42,439 nucleotides of DNA from assembly GCA_947306585.1 (NCBI GenBank), contig CAMZGX010000002.1, positions 1-42,439 of the forward strand, given 5' to 3'. Both the position numbers and the translations under genes were made by a program. Positions 1 to 7,943 of this stretch are shown here, one piece after another; position 1 is the stretch's first letter; every line of letters starts with the position of its first letter. The notes below the pieces were generated by a model. That model saw nothing but the letters and a program-made list of their open reading frames with translations, was not told the DNA's origin and ran no database searches. The stretch is from an uncultured Candidatus Saccharibacteria bacterium (GTDB lineage: Bacteria; Patescibacteriota; Saccharimonadia; Saccharimonadales; Saccharimonadaceae).

Positions 1-37
1 AATAAATCTCACCCAATATATCAAAATGATTCTTCAT
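1..37 (-). CDS. 5' end of a cut-off gene, possibly a SAM methyltransferase
   Basis: An ATG at 37-35 opens a frame that runs off the left edge after 12 codons (MKNHFDILGEIY). It sits 8 bases after a -10 element TAAAAT (51-46) preceded by TATGG, with no ribosome binding site, the leaderless layout seen for several other genes here. The HFDILxxIY pattern resembles the start of many class I methyltransferases, but twelve residues are too few to assign a family. It is not the rnpA start that often follows rpmH. Confidence 0.35.
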   Translation of the reverse strand, partial: MKNHFDILGEIY

Positions 38-55
38 ATGCTTATATTTTACCAT

Positions 56-80
56 AAAAAATAGCCCCGAAGGGCTAGTT
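56..80 (-). terminator. Rho-independent terminator of rpmH
   Basis: On the minus strand a 6-bp stem (TAGCCC / GGGCTA, 62-67 and 72-77) with a 4-base TTCG-type loop is followed by TTTTTT. It lies directly after the rpmH stop codon. Confidence 0.8.
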
Positions 81-82
81 TT

Positions 83-220
83 TTAGTAAGTTAAGCGTGC
101 GCGGCCTTTAATGCGGCGGCGTTTGAGGACTTTTTGTCCGTTCTTTGTAGCGTTGCGCTTCATGAAGCCGTGCTCTTGTTTGCGCTGACGCTTATGTGGT
201 TGATAAGTACGTTTAGGCAT
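83..220 (-). CDS. rpmH: 50S ribosomal protein L34
   Basis: This gene encodes the small basic L34 protein of the large ribosomal subunit. The 45-residue product begins [11 protein letters not shown] and ends [11 protein letters not shown]. It has the family's usual length, the KRTYQP start, the HGFMKR centre and the arginine-rich tail that binds 23S rRNA. An ATG at 220-218 is preceded by GGAG at a normal distance (TTGGAGAAAATATG). It is divergent from dnaA across a roughly 250-base gap, the ancestral bacterial rpmH-dnaA arrangement. A terminator follows at 56-80. The usual downstream rnpA is not visible in the remaining 50 bases. Confidence 0.95.
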   Translation of the reverse strand: MPKRTYQPHKRQRKQEHGFMKRNATKNGQKVLKRRRIKGRARLTY

Positions 221-330
221 ATTTTCTCCAAAATTTATTTTCTAATATTTGCAATCTATTCAACATTATACCCTAGTTTTCCTCTAAAATCAAGCAGTTT
301 TCCACCACCCTTTTAGATAAAAATCAAATA

Positions 331-427
331 TGTGGAAAACTATCACCCCTGTTATATCCTTACATATTAAAAAATATATTAAAATATCTGCATTTTCTGT
401 GGAAAAGTCGGAAATATTTGTTATAAT
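331..427 (+). promoter_or_regulatory. dnaA promoter with two DnaA boxes
   Basis: The -10 TATAAT is at 422-427. Two DnaA-box variants TGTGGAAAA (reverse of TTTTCCACA) lie at 331-339 and 399-407, the second over the expected -35 position. This suggests that DnaA represses or tunes its own gene, a common arrangement; binding itself is inferred. The rest of 221-472 is AT-rich and holds no gene. Confidence 0.6.
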
Positions 428-472
428 GAAGGTAATTTATTGGTCAGAGAGACAGGTTTAAAAGGAGGTATT

Positions 473-1831
473 ATGTTTGATGTCTGGAAAAATGTGCTTG
501 AGGAGTTGAAAAAAACTATCTCAAGTGAAAAGTTTAACACTTTTTTCCAGAAAACTTCCCTTATCTCAATCGATGATGGTGAAATCAAAATCGGTGTACC
601 AAACATCTTCATGCAAGCAAATATTAAAAAGAGTTTTGACAAAAACATCCGCGAAGCTCTCGAACATAATAATATCGAAGTCAAAACTACTGAGTATGTA
701 ATTGCTGAGGCAAATAAAGTTAAGAAAAAATCTCGCGAAGTAGTTTCAATCGAAGACATCAAACCTCATAAATCTCGCACTTATATCTCAAACTCTCCAG
801 CTAAAAGCATTGAAACTGGTCTCTCTAAAGATTATACTTTTGAAAATTTCGTCGTTGGTACTAATAACGACCTTGCTGTTTATTCAGCAAAAACTGTGAT
901 TGATGATCCAGGTGGAAAAAGAAATCCATTCTTCCTTTATGGTAAATCTGGTGTTGGTAAAACTCACCTTATTCAAGCAATTGGTAATGAGCTTTTAAAA
1001 AAGAATCCTAATTTAAAGATTCTTTACACTCCAATTAGCCACTTCTATTCTGACTTTATCGCAGCTATTCGTAGTAAAAATCCAGACTCATGGAAAACTA
1101 AATATGAAAATCTCGATGTTTTAATTATTGATGATTTCCAATTAATCTCTGGAAAAGATAAAAGCCAAGTTGAATTCTTCAACCTCTTCAATGATATGTA
1201 TTTATCGAAGAGGCAAGTTATTGTTGCTTCCGATCGTCTTCCAGAAGAAATTAAAGACGTTGACGTTCGTTTAGCTGGAAGGCTTACTCAAAACGGTGCA
1301 TTTGATATCCAACTTCCTGGATATGAAGAAAAATGCGCAATCCTTCAAGCTAAGGCTGAATATGAAGGTAAAGAAATCGAGCAAAAAGCAATCGAATACA
1401 TCGCAGAAAATGTTAAAACCAACATTCGCGATCTTAATGCTGAGTATGAAAAACTCATTGCGCTTTCAGAACTCCGTGGTATGACTCCACTCGAGATTAT
1501 TAATAGTGGTTTTTCAAAACCATCAGTTTCCTCAACCAGAAGAAATACTACTGCAAAGAAGATTATCGATAAAACTGCTAAATATTACGAGATGAGCACC
1601 GATACAATGCTTTCAAAATCACGCGTAGCACATATTAAAAACGCCCGCCAGGTTGCAATGTATCTACTTCAGAATGAATTACACCTTTCAACCACTAGAA
1701 CTGCTTCTGAGCTTGGTATGAAAGACCATACGACCGTTATGAATGGAGTTAAGCGTATTAATACTGAAATGAAACTTAACTTCAAACTCCGCGAAGATAT
1801 CAATATCTTAAGAGAGAAAATATATGAGTAA
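473..1831 (+). CDS. dnaA: Chromosomal replication initiator DnaA
   Basis: DnaA is the AAA+ ATPase that binds DnaA boxes at oriC, melts the origin and loads the helicase. The 452-residue protein has an N-terminal domain I that begins MFDVWKNVLEELKKTIS. The AAA+ domain has Walker A GKSGVGKT and Walker B VLIIDDFQLI. The C-terminal helix-turn-helix carries the DnaA signature KDHTTVMNGVKRI. The frame stays open upstream to a TTG at 440, but the ATG at 473 is preceded by AAAGGAGG at ideal spacing and gives the family's usual N-terminus, so I start there. It is the first gene of the origin set dnaA-oriC-dnaN-recF. Confidence 0.97.
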   Translation: MFDVWKNVLEELKKTISSEKFNTFFQKTSLISIDDGEIKIGVPNIFMQANIKKSFDKNIREALEHNNIEVKTTEYVIAEANKVKKKSREVVSIEDIKPHKSRTYISNSPAKSIETGLSKDYTFENFVVGTNNDLAVYSAKTVIDDPGGKRNPFFLYGKSGVGKTHLIQAIGNELLKKNPNLKILYTPISHFYSDFIAAIRSKNPDSWKTKYENLDVLIIDDFQLISGKDKSQVEFFNLFNDMYLSKRQVIVASDRLPEEIKDVDVRLAGRLTQNGAFDIQLPGYEEKCAILQAKAEYEGKEIEQKAIEYIAENVKTNIRDLNAEYEKLIALSELRGMTPLEIINSGFSKPSVSSTRRNTTAKKIIDKTAKYYEMSTDTMLSKSRVAHIKNARQVAMYLLQNELHLSTTRTASELGMKDHTTVMNGVKRINTEMKLNFKLREDINILREKIYE

Positions 1832-2066
1832 TGTGGAAAAAGTTGTGAATAAGTATGTTGAAAAGCTGTTTAAAAATTATGGAAAAGATTTAGTGGAAAA
1901 CTCCGAGATTTATAGTTTTCCATACAATTCCACAAATTTAGAAAACTTTTTCCAAACGAAACCCACAACTAAATCCACAAGAAAAATTAACAATTTATCT
2001 CTGTTAAAAATGAGTTTTACACATTTTCCACATAGCTTATTATTACTACTATTAAATAACTTTATA
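1832..2066 (+). other. Probable origin of replication (oriC) between dnaA and dnaN
   Basis: The gap holds DnaA-box-like 9-mers: TGTGGAAAA at 1832-1840, TGTGAATAA (reverse of TTATTCACA) at 1844-1852, and TTTTCCACA at 2024-2032. Weaker variants are AGTGGAAAA near 1892-1900, AATTCCACA at 1926-1934 and AAATCCACA at 1971-1979. Just 4 bases after the last box, 2037-2054 reads TTA TTA TTA CTA CTA TTA, that is six DnaA-trios (3'-[G/A]AT-5') on the lower strand, followed by AT-only DNA. This matches the bacterial basal unwinding module (box, short spacer, trios). An 84-codon frame across the region looks accidental. The location is strongly supported; function is inferred. Confidence 0.85.
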
Positions 2067-2078
2067 AAGGAGGTATAA

Positions 2079-3194
2079 ATGGAAATCACCGTCGATCAAA
2101 GTAAGCTTGCTAAAGCACTTGCTATCGTCTCAAAAGTCGCTACAAGTTCTAGAACAACACTTCCTATTCTCAGTAACGTCTTAATTAAGGTTTTAAATGG
2201 TAAAGTAACTCTTACCACCACCAATTTAGATATGGCAGTAGTAGACTATCTCCCTACTTCAAGCTCTAAAAATGGAGAAATCACTGTTCCAGCACGTCTT
2301 TTAGCCGATTTTGTAGCTAACCTCCCAAAAGGTGAGGTAAAAATTTCTGTAAAAGAAACTAAGATTACCACAACATCTGGAAAATACAAATCCACAATGA
2401 ATGGAACTTCAGCATCTGACTTCCCTGAACTTCCTGAATTAAATGAAAAAGAAGCAGTTATTTATAAAATTCCAGTAGATGATTTTAAAGATGGTATGAG
2501 CTCAGTGAAAATTGCAGCTTCAAATGATACAACTCGTCCATCATTTACCGGTGTATTCTTTAATACTGACAGCGAAAATCTTTATATCGCAGCAACAGAT
2601 GGTTATCGTTTAGCTGAAAGAAAATTAATTTCTGGTATTTCATCAGAAGTAAAAGCAATTGTACCAGCTTCAACAATTACTGAAGTTTTATCTTCAATTT
2701 CAGACGATGTAGAAGAAGTTGAAATCTTATTTGATGAAAGCCAAGTTTGCTTTAGAATGGGTGAAATTGAAATTACTTCAAGATATATTGATGGATCATT
2801 CCCTGATTATAGGAAACTTATTCCAAATTCTGAAACTACAGCTGAATCAATTGAACTTATTTTAAAACGCGATGAAATTTTACGCGTCACAAAACTTGCT
2901 GCATTATTTGCAAAAGAAGTTGGCGGTTCAATTGTGCTTGAAACATCTGCTTCAAAATCAGCACTTTTAGTTTCTTCGGTTGCTAACGAATATGGTGAAA
3001 ACGTCTCAGAAATCGAAACTAGTGTAGATAAAGACATGAAAGTTGTCTTAAACTCAAGATATCTTTTAGATGCAATTAACGCTCTTTCTTCAGATGAAAT
3101 GAAACTCTCAATGTTTGGCGGATTAATGCCAGTAAAAATTGAGGATGCTAAGGATACAAATTACGTTCATATCGTAATGCCTCTTAAGGGTTAA
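2079..3194 (+). CDS. dnaN: DNA polymerase III sliding clamp (beta subunit)
   Basis: DnaN forms the ring-shaped clamp that holds replicative polymerase on DNA and serves as a docking site for repair enzymes. The 371-residue length is typical. The sequence starts MEITVDQSKLAKALAIVSK, has the conserved TRPSFTGV and ATDGYRLA stretches in the middle, and ends with the clamp signature VKIEDAKDTNYVHIVMPLKG (compare the usual P-V-x-I, then MPM/MPL near the C-terminus). The ATG is preceded by AAAGGAGG at 2066-2073. recF follows after 2 bases, so the two are probably one transcript. Confidence 0.97.
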   Translation: MEITVDQSKLAKALAIVSKVATSSRTTLPILSNVLIKVLNGKVTLTTTNLDMAVVDYLPTSSSKNGEITVPARLLADFVANLPKGEVKISVKETKITTTSGKYKSTMNGTSASDFPELPELNEKEAVIYKIPVDDFKDGMSSVKIAASNDTTRPSFTGVFFNTDSENLYIAATDGYRLAERKLISGISSEVKAIVPASTITEVLSSISDDVEEVEILFDESQVCFRMGEIEITSRYIDGSFPDYRKLIPNSETTAESIELILKRDEILRVTKLAALFAKEVGGSIVLETSASKSALLVSSVANEYGENVSEIETSVDKDMKVVLNSRYLLDAINALSSDEMKLSMFGGLMPVKIEDAKDTNYVHIVMPLKG

Positions 3195-3196
3195 TA

Positions 3197-4228
3197 ATGG
3201 TTATTTCCTCAATTAAACTGAAAAATTTTCGTTGTCATGAAGATTTTTGTTACCAATTTTCAAAGAAAACTTCAGTGATAATTGGGGAAAACGGCAGTGG
3301 AAAAACTTCAGTTTTGGAAGCAATTTATGAAGCTTTACGTGGAAAAAGTTTTCGTGCAACTGATCTGGATATTTTAAAAAGACAATCGGATTTTTATCGT
3401 ATTGAAGTTGATTTTAAAAACGGTGAAAAAACCGTAGTGGCGTTTGGTTCCCTTTCTGAAAATGAAATGGCGAAAAAGCAGTTTTTAGTTGGTGGTAAAA
3501 AATATGCACGACTTCCAAAAAAATATCGTTATCCAATTGTTTTATTTTTGCCGGATGATTTACATTTAATTTCATCTTCACCAACTAGAAAACGCGATTT
3601 TTTCGATCGTATTTTATCGGAACTTAATGATACTTATTCTTCAACTTTAAACCGTTATGAAAAAGCTTTAAAACAGCGAAACGATCTTCTTAAAAGCTAT
3701 ACGGAAGGTTCGATTGAAGAAATTCGAAGTGTGATCTTTTCATGGAATTTATTACTCGCAAAATATGGTACTGAAATTCGTCGCGAGCGTAAGAAATTTA
3801 TAGCTGAAATGAATAAACGATTAACAAAAACTTATCGTTCAATTGCTGAAAATAAAGATGAAGTTTTTGTGGAATATAAACTTCAAGGCGATGATATTTC
3901 CGAGAATGATTATTTTAGAAAACTAGAAAGTGAATTGCCGCGTGATTTAATTTTAGGCCATACTGGATTTGGTGTGCACCGTGATAGTTATGAGTTTTTA
4001 TTTAATAATTCCGACGCAAATGGTTCGGCTAGTCGTGGTGAAGTTCGTTCAATAATTCTTGCTATGAAATTTATTGAAGCAGAGCTTATTTATGAAAAAA
4101 TCGGAAAACGACCAATTGTTTTACTAGACGATGTTTTCTCGGAACTTGATGAAATGAGACAGAAAGCTTTAACTCGAAACTTTAAAGAAAATCAAGTAAT
4201 TATTACGAGTGTAGAAGTTGCGGAATGA
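3197..4228 (+). CDS. recF: Recombination mediator RecF
   Basis: RecF is an SMC-like ATPase that acts with RecO and RecR to load RecA at gapped DNA. The 343-residue protein has Walker A GENGSGKTS near residue 31, a coiled region around residues 170-225, the ABC-type signature region and Walker B RPIVLLDDVFSELD near the end. Length is slightly below the usual 360. It follows dnaN by 2 bases with no clear ribosome binding site of its own, so translation is probably coupled. The stop is TGA, one sign that TGA is a true stop in this genome. A bidirectional terminator follows. Confidence 0.95.
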   Translation: MVISSIKLKNFRCHEDFCYQFSKKTSVIIGENGSGKTSVLEAIYEALRGKSFRATDLDILKRQSDFYRIEVDFKNGEKTVVAFGSLSENEMAKKQFLVGGKKYARLPKKYRYPIVLFLPDDLHLISSSPTRKRDFFDRILSELNDTYSSTLNRYEKALKQRNDLLKSYTEGSIEEIRSVIFSWNLLLAKYGTEIRRERKKFIAEMNKRLTKTYRSIAENKDEVFVEYKLQGDDISENDYFRKLESELPRDLILGHTGFGVHRDSYEFLFNNSDANGSASRGEVRSIILAMKFIEAELIYEKIGKRPIVLLDDVFSELDEMRQKALTRNFKENQVIITSVEVAE

Positions 4229-4255
4229 AAAAGCCCCCGAGATGGGGGCTCTTTG
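4229..4255. terminator. Shared terminator between recF and the convergent lipoprotein gene
   Basis: A GC-rich hairpin AGCCCC...GGGGCT spans 4232-4250. The U-run is good on the minus strand (TTTTT) and weak on the plus strand (CTCTTTGG), so it acts best for the lipoprotein gene and perhaps partially for recF. Confidence 0.7.
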
Positions 4256-4258
4256 GTG

Positions 4259-4876
4259 TTAATAGATATAGCCGTCAATAATAGGTTTTTCTTCACCTTT
4301 GGAATTAGAAATGCGAATAGCTTTAATTAATTCTTCGAGTGAATCGATAGTGATTTGGTGAACCATTGTTCCCTTGTCATCTACGCTAATAATGATAGTG
4401 GATTTAAAATCTTCATAATCAATATCTTTGTAAAATCCACTAATACTAGGATCTTCATTCCAGACATAAATATTTGCATACTGCTCATAATTGTCTGTGT
4501 AGATATCAATATACCAACTACCGAATTTAGCTTCAATGTAAGAAATATCTGGTCCAAGGTTATCAGTTTCTTCTGTAATACTTTCAGCTCCGCAATCATT
4601 TAAGAAATCATAAAGATAAAAACGGTTGAGATTCCAATATTTTTCAGCAGAAGGCATAAGAATGTCTACTTCAGTTTCTTCGGTAGCTTCTTCTACTACT
4701 TCTTCAGGAATCTCTTCAACTTCTTCAATTTCTTCTTTTTGAATCGGAGTTTCAATAGTTACTACAGCTTTTTCTTCTATCATGGCTTCATTCTTTTTCA
4801 CTTCCTGCTTACCGCAGCCGGTGATTATGAATAAAGCTACGATGATACAAGTTGCAAAAAAGAAATGTTTTCTCAT
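4259..4876 (-). CDS. Putative lipoprotein of unknown function
   Basis: The 205-residue product starts with a lipoprotein signal peptide: MRKH, a hydrophobic stretch, then the lipobox ITGC, with Cys21 as the lipid-attachment site. Residues about 25-75 are a glutamate-rich, low-complexity linker (many EE, EEV, EET repeats) that would project the C-terminal domain from the membrane. The C-terminal part (about 78-205) is a mixed alpha/beta domain rich in Tyr, Asp and Asn that I do not recognise. A strong AGGAGG precedes the ATG, and a TATAAT-type promoter lies near 4934-4939. It lies just downstream of the T4SS-like block and reads the same way, so a surface role linked to that machine is possible but unproven. 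Confidence 0.75.
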   Translation of the reverse strand: MRKHFFFATCIIVALFIITGCGKQEVKKNEAMIEEKAVVTIETPIQKEEIEEVEEIPEEVVEEATEETEVDILMPSAEKYWNLNRFYLYDFLNDCGAESITEETDNLGPDISYIEAKFGSWYIDIYTDNYEQYANIYVWNEDPSISGFYKDIDYEDFKSTIIISVDDKGTMVHQITIDSLEELIKAIRISNSKGEEKPIIDGYIY

Positions 4877-4984
4877 AATAACACCTCCTAAGGTACGAGC
4901 GGTTAATTGTGATTCCTAACTACTATACCTATATTATACCATAAATGCATCAAAAAATCAATGATGCTTATGTATATACCTCTG

Positions 4985-5635
4985 TTATCTGTCGTCTTTT
5001 AAGAGGTCGGAAATGTCATAAACTGGGTTTTTAATATATTGAGAATTTACCCAATTATTAAGGTATTCTTTGTAATTAAATTCTTCGCCGAAGTATAGTT
5101 CATCTTCGTTATAATCATAAAACACGAAGTCATTTGTGTATTTATCGGTCCTTTTAATAATAGTTCCAACATAGAAACGACCAAAGCTGCCATCTTCGAT
5201 GGTTGTTACTTGATATTCCCTACCATCAGAAATTGAAACTGTGAATGTGAAAAGATAATCTGATTCGAGAGATTGTTTTTGGATTGGATTAATAGTGGTG
5301 ACGTAAGTAATGTAACGGTCAGTTGGAGACTCATTATCTTTTGGAGCTGATTTTACTTCGTCGTCATTTAAAACTACAGTTTCGATGTGTGAAGAAACTT
5401 CGTCGCCAGGGTATTTATCAAGTTTATTTAAGAGTTGATCACGGTTATAAAAATATACAGCAGGTGGAATGTCGTCACCTTCGCCAGCATCTTGGCCTGG
5501 ACCGGTAATTTTAATGAAAATATAAACGCCAATAATTATGATTGCAATGATAATAAAAGCAATGGTGCCGGCAAAAAATAGTCTTTTATTTTTTAAATCT
5601 TCATTTAAAATTTGTTGTTCTTGATTATTTTGCAT
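4985..5635 (-). CDS. Membrane-anchored protein of unknown function in the T4SS-like block
   Basis: The 216-residue product has a short cytoplasmic start (MQNNQEQQILNEDLKNKRL), one strong membrane helix at about residues 19-43 (isoleucine-rich), and an extracytoplasmic domain of about 170 residues with many acidic and aromatic residues. This bitopic layout resembles VirB8-like or small accessory T4SS subunits, but I see no diagnostic motif, so the family is not assigned. AAGGAG precedes the ATG. It begins 8 bases after the wall-hydrolase gene and is probably the last gene of that transcript. Confidence 0.7.
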   Translation of the reverse strand: MQNNQEQQILNEDLKNKRLFFAGTIAFIIIAIIIIGVYIFIKITGPGQDAGEGDDIPPAVYFYNRDQLLNKLDKYPGDEVSSHIETVVLNDDEVKSAPKDNESPTDRYITYVTTINPIQKQSLESDYLFTFTVSISDGREYQVTTIEDGSFGRFYVGTIIKRTDKYTNDFVFYDYNEDELYFGEEFNYKEYLNNWVNSQYIKNPVYDISDLLKDDR

Positions 5636-5643
5636 AAATCTCC

Positions 5644-7230
5644 TTAGTTAGGTAAATCTTCCCAAAGTGCATCAATTACATCAATAATATAGTGATCATT
5701 TGCAGATTGTGGAGAAACGTTGATATGGAGATGGGCTTGGGTGGTTTGCGCACATTGTGGTAAACCAACTTCACCGATAACTTGGCCAGCTGTGACAGTA
5801 TCACCGCCTTTAACCGCACCAGGATAAGCCATATGGCCTAACCAATATTTCTTACCATCTTCACCTTCTAGTTGTGCTTGTCCGCAACGATTGTGATAAG
5901 CGCTAGGAACTTTATTAGTATACTTTGAGAAGTAGCTGATTTTTCCACCAACTAAAGCAACAACTTTAACGCCAGTTGAATAGTAATACATATCACTTAA
6001 TCCGTCACCAGGGCGATCAGAAGCCTTGAGTTCGGTGTAACCGGCCATACTTGCACGTAGACCAAGGTCGACAGCGTTATAGTCGTGGTGACAGGTGCCA
6101 CTACCACAAGGAACTCTTGATAATACGCTATCTCCTGCTGAACCGCCTGGGTTGAGATAGTTTGATTTAGTTGCGCCTTTTAGCGGAAAGGCGTAGGTGT
6201 AATCGCCAATTTCACGCTTAGTTGGATCGCCACTATCGTCGTCATTTCCACAAATAACTTCGTCTTTCTTCTTTTCTTCTCCTTCTTCAGAGCTTTCTTC
6301 TTCGGATGAGATATCACCGCCACTTTCGACGGAATCAAAACCACCATTTAGATATTGCTGATAGTAGGCCTTAGCTGACTCAACGCGGGCATTGTATGAA
6401 GCGCTTCCCTTTTTACAGCCACTACAAACTTCGTATGAAGCGGCAATATAGCCAGCCATTTCTTCTACGCTATCGAGGCTAAAGAATGCGGAATAAGAGC
6501 CGCTATGAAGCTCTTCGTTGATATATGCGATAGCTGCACACCAAAGGCTCCAGTAATCCTCATCACTGCCGGTTGTGCTTTCGATTTTTGCTTTAAGTTG
6601 AGCATCAGTTAATGAACCCCATTCCTTATAAGCGTCACCTTCAAAATAAGTATCTTTAAGATCTAGGGCGTCGAGTTTTGCGAGATAGCCTTCACGACGA
6701 CCAGCTGATGACCATTGAACAAAACCAAGACCAATACCTACGACTGGTTTACCGTCGCTATAGTGGCTATAAATGGCTTGCATACAAGCAGCGTGGTGTT
6801 CGTTGGTTGTAGTGTGAATTGTGTAGGCTTTTCCCTCTTTAGTTTTACAATTTTTATTACGAGCAATTACATAAGCGGACTCTTGGGTAGTTGGAGTACC
6901 ACCTTCATGGGCGAAGTTACCAAGCAGTGCAGCGGTTTGTTCTGGAGTGAAGCCGTAGCCCCTAATACCGGACCAAAGTTTTTCATCCTTAGTATCACCA
7001 ATAATATTACAGTTTGCACCAACAACTGATCTACATTTTTTCTTTCCCTTTTTCCCGTCAGGGTTATAGAAAACGATGTTGTTTTCGCCAAATTCATCGT
7101 CACGTCCGTTAGGGAGTTGTACTTTTGCGAAGACTGGTTTTGATAAACCAGCGCTCACTAAAATAATGACAGCTGATAGATAACACAAAAAAGATTTAAA
7201 AAAGTTTTTAAGAGAATTCTTAACCTTCAT
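5644..7230 (-). CDS. Secreted two-domain wall hydrolase: phage-tail-type lysozyme plus M23 peptidase
   Basis: The 528-residue protein begins with a signal peptide (about residues 1-35, ending VFA). Residues about 80-295 match the phage tail lysozyme fold: GFTPEQTAALLGNFAHEGG, with Glu109 as the probable catalytic acid, followed by GIGLGFVQWSSAGRR. A Ser/Glu-rich linker covers about 300-330. Residues about 345-515 form an M23 (LytM-like) zinc metallopeptidase with the ligand pattern H381/H382 to D388 (HHDYNAVD) and H500-L-H502. It would cut both glycan strands and peptide crosslinks, opening the wall for the secretion channel, a VirB1-like job. Four or more cysteines suggest disulfides. A -10-like TAAAAT lies 9 bases before the ATG, and I see no ribosome binding site. 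Confidence 0.85.
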   Translation of the reverse strand: MKVKNSLKNFFKSFLCYLSAVIILVSAGLSKPVFAKVQLPNGRDDEFGENNIVFYNPDGKKGKKKCRSVVGANCNIIGDTKDEKLWSGIRGYGFTPEQTAALLGNFAHEGGTPTTQESAYVIARNKNCKTKEGKAYTIHTTTNEHHAACMQAIYSHYSDGKPVVGIGLGFVQWSSAGRREGYLAKLDALDLKDTYFEGDAYKEWGSLTDAQLKAKIESTTGSDEDYWSLWCAAIAYINEELHSGSYSAFFSLDSVEEMAGYIAASYEVCSGCKKGSASYNARVESAKAYYQQYLNGGFDSVESGGDISSEEESSEEGEEKKKDEVICGNDDDSGDPTKREIGDYTYAFPLKGATKSNYLNPGGSAGDSVLSRVPCGSGTCHHDYNAVDLGLRASMAGYTELKASDRPGDGLSDMYYYSTGVKVVALVGGKISYFSKYTNKVPSAYHNRCGQAQLEGEDGKKYWLGHMAYPGAVKGGDTVTAGQVIGEVGLPQCAQTTQAHLHINVSPQSANDHYIIDVIDALWEDLPN

Positions 7231-7274
7231 ACTACTTTTATTTTACCATAATCACGATGGAAAAAGTAGAAAAA

Positions 7275-7943
7275 TTAGTCGCAGCTAGAATATTTAACGG
7301 TATATTTTGTGAGATCGATTTTCTTTTCTTCGAGATATTCTTTGGCTTTGGCTTTTAATTTTTCAATACGAGAATTATCGCAGGTGTAAAGATAGATATT
7401 AATATCGATATTTCCCGATTCTTCTTTTTCGGCATAGATTTTGTAACCAGATGGATAATCGTCGTATGGAGTTACATTCCAAATATTATCAGTGCCAGTG
7501 TAATTTTGTTGAAAAATATCAGCGATTTTGTCGGAAATTTTCTGAGCGCGAGCAGCTTCTTTTTCGTTATCTTTATAATAAGTTCCGTCTTCACTTGATT
7601 CGTTTAGATATTCATAAATATAAGCGGTCTCGCCGTCATTAGCTTTAATGGAGCCATTATAAGAAATAAAGCCATCTTTTTCGATTTTTACAGAATAAAC
7701 GCCAGGCTTAATTTTAATAGTGGTATCGGTTGGAAAAATGTGGCCATCAATGATTAATTTAGCATCTGATGGAGCAACAAGTACTTCAATAGTAGCAGTT
7801 TTATCGGCGTTAACAATTAAATCAACAACAGAATAAACTGCAATACCAACAAAAGCTAAAACGATTAAAATACCAGTCCAGCGAACAATTTTCTTTTGTT
7901 TTTCATTCGACTCGAAACGAAAGAGATTTTTCTTTTCAATCAT
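7275..7943 (-). CDS. PEGA-domain membrane protein
   Basis: The 222-residue product has a cytoplasmic start, one membrane helix at about residues 22-44, then a PEGA domain (TIEVLVAPSDAKLIIDG through PGVYSVKIEKDGF) at about 53-105. PEGA domains are small beta folds found in surface and S-layer-linked proteins and in CPR envelope proteins. The rest is an unassigned alpha/beta region with one Cys pair near the end. A GTG at 7958 is in frame, but the ATG at 7943 shares its A with the stop of the upstream gene (TAATG) and has GGAAAGGAA before it, so I start there. Translational coupling to the transglycosylase gene suggests that the two products work in the same apparatus. Confidence 0.8.
   Translation of the reverse strand: MIEKKNLFRFESNEKQKKIVRWTGILIVLAFVGIAVYSVVDLIVNADKTATIEVLVAPSDAKLIIDGHIFPTDTTIKIKPGVYSVKIEKDGFISYNGSIKANDGETAYIYEYLNESSEDGTYYKDNEKEAARAQKISDKIADIFQQNYTGTDNIWNVTPYDDYPSGYKIYAEKEESGNIDINIYLYTCDNSRIEKLKAKAKEYLEEKKIDLTKYTVKYSSCD

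Noticed and set aside
1824-2078. An 84-codon frame starting inside dnaA and running to the dnaN start
   Set aside because: It covers the DnaA boxes and trios, is repetitive in Lys, Asn and Leu, lacks a ribosome binding site and resembles no protein, so it is a by-product of the origin sequence.
3197-4228. Recoded TGA as glycine or tryptophan
   Set aside because: TGA ends recF and the gene at 36218 at the expected protein ends, and the conserved proteins have no internal TGA, so the standard bacterial code is used.
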